Shown piece after piece: positions 37,720 to 46,791 of a stretch of DNA of 64,000 nt. Where the stretch lies: positions 186,001-250,000 of the forward strand of contig NZ_FNRA01000006.1 in assembly GCF_900107535.1 (NCBI RefSeq), in the 5' to 3' direction. The stretch is from Pedobacter hartonius. GTDB lineage: Bacteria; Bacteroidota; Bacteroidia; Sphingobacteriales; Sphingobacteriaceae. The notes under the pieces are model-generated. The model was not told the origin of the DNA. It saw only the letters and a program-made list of their open reading frames with translations, and searched no databases. The first letter of the stretch is position 1; every line of letters starts with the position of its first letter. The position numbers and the translations under genes were made by a program.

Positions 37720-38580
37720 TTATTGCTCATGTACTTTTTCCACCAGTGCAATGCATTCCAGGGCTGCCTTCACATCATGCACCCTGAGTATGCTAACGCC
37801 TTTTTGCAGCGCCAGTGTATTTAATACTGTTGTTCCATTTAATGCTGTCTCCGGCGTGATGCCGAGAAATTTATAGATCATAGACTTTCTTGAAAATCCA
37901 ACGAGCAGGGGCAGACCGAAAATATCCAGGTTCTGCAGATGGTTGAGCAGCTCATAATTGTGTGTTATGGTCTTTGCGAAACCAAATCCCGGATCAAGAA
38001 TGATATCATTTATGCCCATGTTTTTCAACGTATTTATCTTGTTTTCAAAATAGTCAACCACATCCAGCCCGATGTTATGATATACAGGATCCTGCTGCAT
38101 AGTTTGTGGCGTACCCTGCATATGCATCAGAATATAAGGTACCTTTAAAGCGGCTACAGTTTCAAACATCTGTTCATCCAGCTCTCCGCCCGAAATATCG
38201 TTGATCAGGTGTGCTCCGGCTTCGATGCTTTCCTTGGCCACTTTGGCACGGAAGGTATCTATTGAAAGCCAGGCTTCAGGAAATCTTTTACTGATGGCGG
38301 CAACTGCCGGAATGATCCGTGCGAGCTCTTCATCGGTGCTCACTTCGTCTGCACCCGGACGGGAAGAATAAGCCCCGATATCAATGAATGTGGCACCCTC
38401 CGTTAAGCAGGTCTCTGCTCTTTCCAATGCCTGATCTATAGAGCTGATCCTGCTGGTTCCGTAAAAGGAATCCGGGGTTAAATTAAGGATGCCCATCACG
38501 CAGGGCCGGCTCAGATCAAGCAGTTCACCTTTGAGGTTTAGTGTTATTTTTCGGTTTAAAAACGTATCTTTAGCCATCAT
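37720..38580 (-). CDS. folP: dihydropteroate synthase
   Basis: A 286-residue DHPS that joins p-aminobenzoate to dihydropterin pyrophosphate in folate synthesis. MGILNLTPDSF, DIGAYSSRPGA, LINDISGG, DPGFGFAKT and GFSRKSM are all family motifs. A TATTTTTG box on the minus strand (38594-38587) lies 7 nt before the ATG, so the true promoter may differ. It is divergent from the DUF1599 gene and upstream of cdaA. Confidence 0.95.
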   Translation of the reverse strand: MMAKDTFLNRKITLNLKGELLDLSRPCVMGILNLTPDSFYGTSRISSIDQALERAETCLTEGATFIDIGAYSSRPGADEVSTDEELARIIPAVAAISKRFPEAWLSIDTFRAKVAKESIEAGAHLINDISGGELDEQMFETVAALKVPYILMHMQGTPQTMQQDPVYHNIGLDVVDYFENKINTLKNMGINDIILDPGFGFAKTITHNYELLNHLQNLDIFGLPLLVGFSRKSMIYKFLGITPETALNGTTVLNTLALQKGVSILRVHDVKAALECIALVEKVHEQ

Positions 38581-38633
38581 TTAATACAAAAATACAGTAT
38601 TAAAATAGCTTTAAACTAAATATTTTAATTGTT

Positions 38634-39179
38634 TTGGCCACAAACACTTCACAAGAATTCGATTCAGTAATTGCGGTTTGTAAATCGCTTTTTTTAAAGA
38701 AAACCAAAGATTACGGAACGGCATGGCGCATTCTGCGTTTGTCTTCTATTACAGATCAGCTATTTATCAAAGCTCAGCGTATCCGTACGCTTGAAGAAAA
38801 GAAAATATCCAAAGTAGGTGAGGGCATCATACCAGAATATATCGGCATTATTAATTACTGTGTGATTGCGATGATACAGAGCGGTATGGGCGAAACTGAT
38901 CCGCTGGAACTGGAGCCCGGAAGCGTGGAAAAGCTGTTCGATGAAAAAGTGAATGAGACCAAAGAACTGATGTTTGCAAAAAACCATGATTACGGAGAGG
39001 CCTGGAGGGATATGAGGGTCAGTTCGCTAACAGACCTGATCCTGATGAAGGTCTTCAGGGTGAAACAGATCGAAGATAACCTGGGGGAGACTGTAGCATC
39101 TGAGGGGGTGAATGCAAATTACCAGGATATGCTTAATTACGCTGTTTTTGCGTTAATTAAACTGGAGCTGAAACCTTAG
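38634..39179 (+). CDS. DUF1599 protein with internal duplication
   Basis: A 181-residue conserved Bacteroidota protein of unknown function. It is built of two copies of one motif: KDYGTAWRILRLSSITDQ near residue 25 and HDYGEAWRDMRVSSLTDL near 118, each followed by a basic helix with an RxxxIE-type segment. The start is TTG at 38634, as the next Met is well inside the first repeat. It is divergent from folP. The family looks like a nucleotide-binding all-alpha fold, MazG-like (inference only). Confidence 0.82.
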   Translation: MATNTSQEFDSVIAVCKSLFLKKTKDYGTAWRILRLSSITDQLFIKAQRIRTLEEKKISKVGEGIIPEYIGIINYCVIAMIQSGMGETDPLELEPGSVEKLFDEKVNETKELMFAKNHDYGEAWRDMRVSSLTDLILMKVFRVKQIEDNLGETVASEGVNANYQDMLNYAVFALIKLELKP

Positions 39180-39258
39180 TATTCAGCCGTAACAATACTA
39201 TTGTAAATACGCATATTCTATAACAGCAACTCTATATTAGCTTTACAATACCAGACAA

Positions 39259-40410
39259 ATGAACAAAGTCGCATTAAATTTTTCAAGAATATTCGTAGGT
39301 GTACTTTTTATTTTTTCCGGGCTGATCAAAGCGAACGATACGCTTGGATTTGGTTACAAGCTGGAAGAGTATTTCGATGTGTTCCACATCTCTTTTTTTA
39401 GTCCCTATGCTACGGGGATCGCTATGATCCTTTGTGTGCTTGAAATCGTCCTGGGCGCATTACTGCTGCTGGGGTTCTGGAACAGAAAGGTAGCTTCAGG
39501 ATTGCTGGGAATTATCATTTTTTTTACATTCCTCACGTTTGTATCTGCAGCCTTTAAGGTTGTTACTTCCTGCGGTTGTTTTGGCGATGCGATTCCGCTT
39601 ACTCCATGGCAGTCATTCTCGAAAGACCTGCTATTGCTGCTGCTGATCGTTTACCTGTTTATCCAGCGCAACGCGATCGTACCGCTGACACAAAATGCAG
39701 GCATTCAAAAAATTACCATGATCGCCGTGGTAGCATTATCATTTATCTTTGCTATTTATACCTACAGCTATCTTCCGGTGATAGATTTTCTTCCCTATAA
39801 GATCGGTGTCAGTTTACCTGAATCGATGAAGATTCCTGAAGGGGCGGTGCCTGACGAATACCAGATCATGTACCAGCTGAAGAATAAGTCGACCGGCGAA
39901 ACCAAGGAGATGAGCGACAAAGATTACCTGAAAACAGAGATCTGGAAAGATACAAACTGGCAGATCGTAGGTGATCCTGTACAGAAGCTCATCAAAAAAG
40001 GGTATGAACCTAAAATCAAAGATCTGATCATCAGTGATGCCGCCGGTACCAGCTACACTAAAGAGTTGCTCGAAAACCCTTACTATAATCTGATCATCGT
40101 TGCCTACAACCTGAACCATACGAACGAAGAGGCTATTGGAAAGCTGAATGCACTGACCCTGGACGCTACCGAACAGTTCAACATCCGCACAGTGCTGCTC
40201 ACCTCCAATTCGGCACAGGATGCTGAGGCTTTCAGCAAACGCAACAAGCTCCTTTCGGAGATCTTTTATGCAGATGCTGTACCGCTTAAAAGTATGGTGA
40301 GAGCTAATCCGGGTATATTATTGCTCAGGAACGGTGTAGTGATCAATAAATGGAGCTATCAGTCGGCACCCTCTTTTGAACAGTTGAAAACAACCTACTT
40401 CGATAAATAA
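39259..40410 (+). CDS. BT_3928-family DoxX/MauE-like membrane protein
   Basis: A 383-residue protein with four hydrophobic segments (about 10-140) of the DoxX/MauE type, including SCGCFGD, a conserved cysteine pair near residue 110. A fifth membrane segment follows near 155, then a long soluble domain of thioredoxin-like character, though without an obvious CxxC. MauE/DoxX proteins are linked to disulfide or quinone redox steps. It is 1 nt upstream of the permease gene, and the run continues into aroK. Confidence 0.8.
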   Translation: MNKVALNFSRIFVGVLFIFSGLIKANDTLGFGYKLEEYFDVFHISFFSPYATGIAMILCVLEIVLGALLLLGFWNRKVASGLLGIIIFFTFLTFVSAAFKVVTSCGCFGDAIPLTPWQSFSKDLLLLLLIVYLFIQRNAIVPLTQNAGIQKITMIAVVALSFIFAIYTYSYLPVIDFLPYKIGVSLPESMKIPEGAVPDEYQIMYQLKNKSTGETKEMSDKDYLKTEIWKDTNWQIVGDPVQKLIKKGYEPKIKDLIISDAAGTSYTKELLENPYYNLIIVAYNLNHTNEEAIGKLNALTLDATEQFNIRTVLLTSNSAQDAEAFSKRNKLLSEIFYADAVPLKSMVRANPGILLLRNGVVINKWSYQSAPSFEQLKTTYFDK

Positions 40411-40411
40411 C

Positions 40412-41467
40412 ATGTGGTCATATGCGCTCAGGAAATTGCTGTATGGATTTGCCGTGATGGCGGGTGTGGTTGTTGTGGTATTTATTCTGTTTAATATCCT
40501 TCCCGGTGATCCTGCAAGGATGACCATGGGGCAACGCGCCGATGTGCAGTCGCTGGAAGCCGTTCGTAAAGAATTCGGACTGGATAAATCCAAACCCATG
40601 CAGTTCATCCTGTTTATCAATGATCTTTCTCCGGTTGGGTACCATGAAGACAATGCCCAGGAGCAGAAGAAATATGACTATATCCGTTTGATACCTGTTT
40701 CCGGCCATGTGATCGCCCTGAAAGTTCCCTATCTGCGACGGTCTTATCAGACAAAACGTGAAGTTTCTACTATTTTAGGGGAAACTGTTCCCCATACATT
40801 TGTTCTGGCCATCACCTCAATGATTTTCGCCACGCTGATCGGCGTTTTTCTCGGTATTGTATCCGCAGTGTATAAAAATACCTGGATAGACCATGCTGCA
40901 AATTCATTTGCCATCCTTGGCATCTCTGCGCCGGCTTTTTTTGCGGGGATCATCATTGCCTGGTTCTTTGGCTTTGTACTTGGGCCATATACCGGACTGA
41001 ATATGTCGGGCAGTTTGTACAGTTATGACCCTTTTCACGGTGAAGTAATCACCCTAAAAAACCTGATACTGCCGGTGGTGACCCTCGGGCTGCGTCCGCT
41101 GGCAATTATTGTACAGCTCACCCGGACGGCAATGCTGGAAATCCTGGGTCAGGATTATATCCGTACGGCACGTGCAAAGGGGCTGGACCGTTTTGCGGTG
41201 ATCTATAAACATGCGCTGAAGAACGCGCTGAATCCCGTGATCACTGCCATCTCTGGCTGGTTTGCGTCTTTACTTGCGGGCTCTTTTTTTGTAGAATATA
41301 TATTCGGGTACAACGGTTTGGGGCGCACTACAGTGAAGGCCCTGGAGATGTCCGATTTCCCTGTAGTAATGGGCTCAATTCTGTTTATTGCGCTGATATT
41401 TGTAATAATTAATATTTTAGTGGATATTTTGTATGCCTTTGCAGATCCAAGGGTAAAACTGGCTTAA
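40412..41467 (+). CDS. DppB/OppB-type ABC transporter permease, without partner genes
   Basis: A 351-residue inner-membrane permease of the peptide/nickel ABC family. The N-terminal LRKLLYGFAVMAGV and NILPGDPARM segments, and the EAA-type loop DYIRTARAKGLDR with KHALKNALNPVI, are typical. About six transmembrane segments are seen. No DppC, ATPase or binding protein is next to it. The stop and the aroK ATG share one base (TAATG). Confidence 0.88.
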   Translation: MWSYALRKLLYGFAVMAGVVVVVFILFNILPGDPARMTMGQRADVQSLEAVRKEFGLDKSKPMQFILFINDLSPVGYHEDNAQEQKKYDYIRLIPVSGHVIALKVPYLRRSYQTKREVSTILGETVPHTFVLAITSMIFATLIGVFLGIVSAVYKNTWIDHAANSFAILGISAPAFFAGIIIAWFFGFVLGPYTGLNMSGSLYSYDPFHGEVITLKNLILPVVTLGLRPLAIIVQLTRTAMLEILGQDYIRTARAKGLDRFAVIYKHALKNALNPVITAISGWFASLLAGSFFVEYIFGYNGLGRTTVKALEMSDFPVVMGSILFIALIFVIINILVDILYAFADPRVKLA

Positions 41468-41976
41468 TGATGAAAATATTTCTGATAGGTTTTATGGGAT
41501 GCGGCAAGACAACGCTCGGCAAAAAGCTCGCTGCAAAGCAGGGTTTTGAGCTGGTAGATCTTGACCATGAGATTGAACGTTTAACTGGTACTACTGTGGC
41601 CGGCTATTTTTCCGTTCATGGTGAAGAGGCATTCAGAAAACTTGAAAGTGATACCCTTAAGAACCATCCGTATGCAGAGAATTGCGTTATCGCCACCGGC
41701 GGCGGTACCCCTTGTTATTATGATAACATGGACTGGATGAACGCAAACGGCATCACTGTTTACATTGAGCTTTCTGCAGTTTCCCTTGCCAAACGGCTGG
41801 AGAAAGGAATGGCCAAACGTCCGCTCCTGCGTAACCTTACAGCAGGGGGGGTAGTTCATTTTATAGAAGGTAAACTGGAAGAACGCGGGGAATATTACCG
41901 TAAAGCAAAGCTCACACTAAGCGGCATCAACCTTACTGCCGGTGATATTCGCTCAGCATTGCCGGCAGTAAGCTAG
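41467..41976 (+). CDS. aroK: shikimate kinase
   Basis: A 169-residue shikimate kinase. Walker A GFMGCGKTT, shikimate-site DLDHEIE and ATGGGTP, and lid MAKRPLL are intact. It starts at 41467 (or the second Met at 41470), sharing one base with the permease stop. The 3' end overlaps the convergent thioesterase gene by 4 nt. Confidence 0.95.
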   Translation: MMKIFLIGFMGCGKTTLGKKLAAKQGFELVDLDHEIERLTGTTVAGYFSVHGEEAFRKLESDTLKNHPYAENCVIATGGGTPCYYDNMDWMNANGITVYIELSAVSLAKRLEKGMAKRPLLRNLTAGGVVHFIEGKLEERGEYYRKAKLTLSGINLTAGDIRSALPAVS

Positions 41977-42371
41977 TTGTCTTCTGCAGCAAACTGCTCT
42001 TCAATAAATTTAATCTGTGTTTTGCCGTGAGGTACAGGATTCCCGTATTCATCAACATTTACAAATACCATCTTATCAATAGTCAGGATACTTTTCCGGG
42101 TGATCTTATTACGTACTTCACATACCATGGTCAATGAAGTGGTTCCAAAGGCAATCGCCGTGATACCCATCTCTATGATGTCACCCTGTTTTGCAGAACT
42201 TACAAAATTGATCTCTGAAATGTATTTTGTGACTACCCTTGGGTTACCTAACTGCACAATGGCATAAATAGCCGCTTCCTCATCTATCCATCTGAGCAGG
42301 CTGCCTCCAAATAAACTTCCGTTGGGATTGAGATCCTCGGGTTTTATCCATTTTCTGGTGTGGAAATTCAT
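41973..42371 (-). CDS. hotdog-fold acyl-CoA thioesterase (YciA/BACH family)
   Basis: A 132-residue single-hotdog thioesterase with the active-site segment NPNGSLFGGSLLRWIDE and a later TSLTMVCEVRN. It would hydrolyse acyl-CoA esters in the cytosol. It lies 64 nt downstream of truA on the same strand, and its stop overlaps aroK's. Confidence 0.9.
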   Translation of the reverse strand: MNFHTRKWIKPEDLNPNGSLFGGSLLRWIDEEAAIYAIVQLGNPRVVTKYISEINFVSSAKQGDIIEMGITAIAFGTTSLTMVCEVRNKITRKSILTIDKMVFVNVDEYGNPVPHGKTQIKFIEEQFAAEDN

Positions 42372-42435
42372 AATTTTATTTTCGAATAAAAATACGGCTT
42401 TCCGGATCGTCTTATCTCACCTTAGCGTAAGAATA

Positions 42436-43245
42436 TTAAGCCTTCTTCCAGTTGGTATCCGAAGCTTTTTGCAGGATAGCCGAAAAATCTGTTCTCGGAG
42501 GAAGATCCAGGTAGGGGTAGGTCACCTTGGAAAGATATAATCCCTGGGGATGGGCGGGTGTAATCAGTTCCGGTGTCTTTTTACTAATCAGATGGCTCTC
42601 AAATTCGTCTACACTAAGTATTCCTTTTCCTATTTTTAACAGCTGTCCCATGATAATACGGATCATCTTTCCCAAAAAACGATTGGAAGAGATCTGAAAC
42701 CTGAGTTTTTCTCTCTTATCATCTACCATCAGGCTCGCTGAGCGCACATAACACAATGTATGCTCATATTTGTCCGGATGGGTGCAGAAGGCGCGGTAGT
42801 CTTTGTACAGGGGCAGAAGGGCAACTGCCGCCTTCATTTCATCCCAGTTCAGTCCGTCAAGCAGGTAGTAGGAGCTCAACCCATTCAGGAAAGGGTCTTT
42901 GTAGGTATGTAAAAAATAATCGTATGACCGCTGCACGGCGTCAAAACGGGCATGTGGCAATCCTTCCATAGGGATGACGTCGTACACGGCAATATTGAGC
43001 GGCAGCAGTTTGTTGAGCCTGAAGATCAGGTCAAAGTCCCAGGATTCTTCCAGATCCATGTGAAAGAAGAACTGACTGGCATGAACCTGTGCATCTGTTC
43101 TTCCGCAGCCGTTAATAGCTATCGTGGTCTTAAAGATCTGGCTAAGGGATTTTTCTATCACACCCTGCACGTTCATCACCGTAGCCTGTTTTTGCCATCC
43201 GTTGTATTGCAGGCCGTTGTAGCCAATATGTACGAAATATCTCAA
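42436..43245 (-). CDS. truA: tRNA pseudouridine(38-40) synthase
   Basis: A 269-residue TruA. The catalytic Asp is in GCGRTDAQVHA; most family members have Gly where this has Gln. Other segments (GWQKQ, ARFDAVQRSYDY, FLGKMIRIIMG) match. It lies 4 nt downstream of the GH20 gene, so the two are probably cotranscribed. Confidence 0.94.
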   Translation of the reverse strand: MRYFVHIGYNGLQYNGWQKQATVMNVQGVIEKSLSQIFKTTIAINGCGRTDAQVHASQFFFHMDLEESWDFDLIFRLNKLLPLNIAVYDVIPMEGLPHARFDAVQRSYDYFLHTYKDPFLNGLSSYYLLDGLNWDEMKAAVALLPLYKDYRAFCTHPDKYEHTLCYVRSASLMVDDKREKLRFQISSNRFLGKMIRIIMGQLLKIGKGILSVDEFESHLISKKTPELITPAHPQGLYLSKVTYPYLDLPPRTDFSAILQKASDTNWKKA

Positions 43246-43249
43246 GTCC

Positions 43250-45217
43250 TTATCTTTTTCCTGCCCTTTTGTTCAGCTCGTCTACAGGCATGGTGATCAT
43301 CCTGCCTGTAGGCTGTTTGCCCCTGTAGGTGATGACGCGCATCAGGCTTGCATCTTTAGGAACTGCCAGTTTCTCGGTATACTTAGGATAAAACCTGTCC
43401 GGGAACGAATTGTCAAAACTGTAATAGATGTCAAGGCCGTCAATATCGGTAGTCAGTTCAACCATTACCTGTCTGTCGGCTGACCGGCTTGCCTTAAATA
43501 CAGGATCATAAATACTTGGCGCATATTTCGTTTCCGCAATATCCATCCGTTTAAAATGCTCTTCCGTCTTCGCGATAAAGTTGGTCCAGTTTTTCTTCTC
43601 CTTTGGAGACCAAACCGATTCAGCAATGGCAAAACCTCTTGGCCAGGTCATGTATTCCGCCTGGCGGATATTGTAGATCTGTTCGGACCATAGGTTACCC
43701 TGTCCTCCACGGATATATTTAGGATCTGCTCCGGCAGGTACAGGGTCAAATTCATAGGTTTTGTTCAACCGGACGGTGTTATAAACTTTAGGTTCGGTGA
43801 TCACGTCGCCCTGCATGAGGTCAAGATAAACATTCGCCTGCGGCGTCATGATCACTTCATGTTTAAAATGAGAAGCCTCCACTCCGAACTGGCTGCTTCT
43901 CCAGCTCATGATCCCTGCACTTGCAGGGATATCACTATTCATGATCTCGTCCCATCCCATGAATTTCTTGCCTTTTGATTCCACGATCTTCTGAACTCTT
44001 TTCTCAAAATAACCCTGTACCTGGCGCATATCCTTCAGGCCTTCTCTTTGCATCAGCGCTTTAACGGCATCACTTTTCTGCCAGAAGTTCTCCGGGGCTT
44101 CGTCGCCACCCATATGGATATATTCGAAAGGGAAAAGTGCAGCAACCTGTGTGATCACCGTATCCAGAAAGCTGTATACTTTTTCATTAGCCGGACAAAG
44201 CGTATTGTCTAATAACGCAATCGGCGGAGCACCATGAGACCAGTCCATAATCTTTTCTCCCGAGCGGACACGGTAATTCACCGCAGCAGGGGTGCAGGAG
44301 AGCTCTGGATATGAAGCAACTGCCGCGAGGCTATGTCCGGGAACATCAATTTCGGGCATGATATCTACAAACCTGTCTTTGGCATACTGGATCAGCTCGC
44401 GGAGATCGTCCTGGGTATAGAACCCACCGTAGCTGCGCGGCTCATCAGGGCCTGGTGTACTGAATGTTCCAAAGTCGCCCATTTTCTTAACGTTCCATGC
44501 ACCTACTTCAGTGAGTTTGGGCAGGCCTTTGATTTCTATCCTCCAGCCTTCATCATCGGTAAGGTGCAGGTGGAGCAGGTTATATTTATAGCGTACCATG
44601 GCGTCAATGTATTGTTTTACTTCCTGTTTGGTAAAGAAGTGCCGCGCTACATCGAACATCAGGCCTCTCCATGGAAGGCGTGGATAATCCGTTACTTCTA
44701 CACATGGGATCCTCCAGTCCACATCTTTGATCAGTTCTTTCGATTCTATCTCTTTTGGTAACAGTTGCAGCAGGCTTTGTACACCATAGAACAGCCCTGC
44801 TATTTTATTCGCTTTAATTACGATCAATGTTGGCGTAACGGAGATCTGATAACCTTCGTTGCCCAATGTTTGGTTTGCTTTCGGGTTCAGCATCAGCCTG
44901 ATGGTTGCCGCTGCGGAGGTATTGGTATATTCAGACACAAACTTACCTGTTGGAACGGAAAGTTTTTCTTTCAGATAATCTATCACTTGTTTCATTTCAG
45001 GCGAAGCCAGAATGATTACATTATCAGGAAGGGTAAAATGACCACTTGTTCTGAGCAGCGATACCGGTTCCGGAATAATCGCAAATTCCGGCGGTCGGTT
45101 TGTTAAAACGGCATTGCTATCTGCCACTGAAATATTGGTGTTTCCAGATCCCATTTGTTGACTATATGCGCTTGTGTAAAAAATAAAACAGCATATAAAA
45201 GTTACGGATTTATTCAT
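43250..45217 (-). CDS. secreted beta-N-acetylhexosaminidase, GH20
   Basis: A 655-residue exo-hexosaminidase that removes terminal GlcNAc/GalNAc. It has a signal peptide (cleavage near SAYSQQ), an N-terminal GH20b domain (about 40-165) and a GH20 barrel. HLHLTDDEGWRIEIKGLP is followed by the catalytic Asp-Glu pair in HMGGDEAPENFW near residue 370. A C-terminal beta domain (from about 560) follows. It probably acts on chitin, glycan or peptidoglycan-derived sugar in the periplasm; it lies next to dacB. Confidence 0.93.
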   Translation of the reverse strand: MNKSVTFICCFIFYTSAYSQQMGSGNTNISVADSNAVLTNRPPEFAIIPEPVSLLRTSGHFTLPDNVIILASPEMKQVIDYLKEKLSVPTGKFVSEYTNTSAAATIRLMLNPKANQTLGNEGYQISVTPTLIVIKANKIAGLFYGVQSLLQLLPKEIESKELIKDVDWRIPCVEVTDYPRLPWRGLMFDVARHFFTKQEVKQYIDAMVRYKYNLLHLHLTDDEGWRIEIKGLPKLTEVGAWNVKKMGDFGTFSTPGPDEPRSYGGFYTQDDLRELIQYAKDRFVDIMPEIDVPGHSLAAVASYPELSCTPAAVNYRVRSGEKIMDWSHGAPPIALLDNTLCPANEKVYSFLDTVITQVAALFPFEYIHMGGDEAPENFWQKSDAVKALMQREGLKDMRQVQGYFEKRVQKIVESKGKKFMGWDEIMNSDIPASAGIMSWRSSQFGVEASHFKHEVIMTPQANVYLDLMQGDVITEPKVYNTVRLNKTYEFDPVPAGADPKYIRGGQGNLWSEQIYNIRQAEYMTWPRGFAIAESVWSPKEKKNWTNFIAKTEEHFKRMDIAETKYAPSIYDPVFKASRSADRQVMVELTTDIDGLDIYYSFDNSFPDRFYPKYTEKLAVPKDASLMRVITYRGKQPTGRMITMPVDELNKRAGKR

Positions 45218-45309
45218 AAAAAGAAAAGGAGTTTTGGTCTTTGAGCCCTGTAAAAGGTTGCAATTTAGTAAAATGTGGATAAATAAGGAGTTTCTGTGGA
45301 GAGTTTAAC

Positions 45310-46707
45310 TTATTTTAATGCATCGAGCACACGGAATAACTTTGGATTGATCCCGCTGCCTGAATAGTTGTTGATAATGATGACAATTACATATTTATTG
45401 CCGTTGCCTGCCGTGTAATAACCAGCAAAAGCAGAAACGTCGTTGATGGTACCGCTTTTTAATTTCATCCCGTTATTCTCCGGAAGAGATTTGTAAAAAT
45501 CAGGGAACCAGTCTTCTTTTTGCGACTGGAAAAGGATGCTGGCCATAGCTGCGGCAGTTACCCTTGTGGCGGGAGAGAGGCCACTTCCGTCAATAATGTT
45601 CAGTGCGTTTTTGTCGAGTCCCCTGCCCGACCAGTACCTGATCTCTACATCCGCACCATTGCCCGTAGTGGCTTCCCTGCCGGCTTTCCAGGCGATGGTC
45701 CTCAGCAGATGCTCGGCATACAGGTTTACGCTTTTCTTGTTCAGCCAGAAAACGATCTCTGCCAGTGAAGGAGAGCTGATCGTGCTCAGCTTCTGAACAG
45801 CCTGAGGCAGCGGAAGGCTTGCCGCACTTAGCTGTCTGGAGGTAGTTGCTGTATTGCTGACGCTGATGCCGGATTTTTCCAGCGTATCCTGCAGGCGGAA
45901 TGCTGCATCAAAGGCAGGGTCAGGCAAGGCCACTGAAATTCCTGTTTTTTGAATGCCTGCTGCCCAGCTTCCCCGCAGGTAGGCAATCGTACTGAGTGGC
46001 GGAAGATAGGCATAAGCCCTGTCGCCACTGCCTGCTTCGCCAACTTTCAACTCATTCACAATCGTCAGATAGGGCATCGCAGGTACTGTTCTTAAAACGG
46101 AAACAGCATTGTTTGCACGCAGCTTGATATCAAACTGATTTTCCCTCCAGCTGAGTGCGGACGGGCCGGCACCAAAGTAATTGCCCATATCCTGCCAGGT
46201 CCATCCTTCGGGAGTGCTTTGTGTTCCCCAAAGGTGATCGTCACCAATGATCTTTCCCTCTATCTTTTTTATCCCTGCGGCTTTAAGCGCTGCGACCCAT
46301 TGATTGAGCACTACATTCTCTTTGCTGCTGTCATATCTCCAGGAGGCCAGGGTAGGATCTCCGCCACCGGTAATGATTACATCTCCTTTAAGGGTGCCGT
46401 CCGCGCCAATACTGCCGCTATAGCCCAGTGTGGTTTGGTAACGGAAATCTTTCCCCAACAGGGAAAATGCTGTGGCAGCTGTAATTGTCTTGAGCGTGGA
46501 AGCCGTGGCAAGGCCGATGTTTTCATTCTTCGCATACACCTGCTTTCCCGTGTTTGCATCTAAAACGCAAATGGAGCAGACCGCATATTTCGCCTGTGGG
46601 TCTTCCAGTAAGTTGTTGAAGGATTGTGCAAGCCTTTGAGCGGAGCTTTGTGCAAAACAAAAGCTGTGCGACAGCATAAAAAGGGATACCAGGGATCTTT
46701 TTAACAT
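45310..46707 (-). CDS. dacB: D-alanyl-D-alanine carboxypeptidase/endopeptidase (PBP4, S13)
   Basis: A 465-residue S13 penicillin-binding protein that trims or cuts peptidoglycan crosslinks in the periplasm. It has a signal peptide (SFCFAQS), the nucleophile ATASTLK (SxxK), IDGSGLSPATR in the SxN position, and KLKSGTIND as the KTG-type motif. Length is normal. Confidence 0.93.
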   Translation of the reverse strand: MLKRSLVSLFMLSHSFCFAQSSAQRLAQSFNNLLEDPQAKYAVCSICVLDANTGKQVYAKNENIGLATASTLKTITAATAFSLLGKDFRYQTTLGYSGSIGADGTLKGDVIITGGGDPTLASWRYDSSKENVVLNQWVAALKAAGIKKIEGKIIGDDHLWGTQSTPEGWTWQDMGNYFGAGPSALSWRENQFDIKLRANNAVSVLRTVPAMPYLTIVNELKVGEAGSGDRAYAYLPPLSTIAYLRGSWAAGIQKTGISVALPDPAFDAAFRLQDTLEKSGISVSNTATTSRQLSAASLPLPQAVQKLSTISSPSLAEIVFWLNKKSVNLYAEHLLRTIAWKAGREATTGNGADVEIRYWSGRGLDKNALNIIDGSGLSPATRVTAAAMASILFQSQKEDWFPDFYKSLPENNGMKLKSGTINDVSAFAGYYTAGNGNKYVIVIIINNYSGSGINPKLFRVLDALK

Positions 46708-46732
46708 ATTTTCAGGATAGTCTTTAACTAAA

Positions 46733-46772
46733 ATGTGGTTTAAACATAGCCATAGCTATATTTAAACCACAT
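46733..46772 (-). terminator. terminator of asd
   Basis: ATGTGGTTTAAA (46733-46744) pairs perfectly with TTTAAACCACAT (46761-46772). After one mismatch an inner ATAGC/GCTAT stem continues. It lies 20 nt after the asd stop and reads into TTTTAG on the minus strand. Confidence 0.75.
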
Positions 46773-46791
46773 CAGTATCAAAATGATCTTT

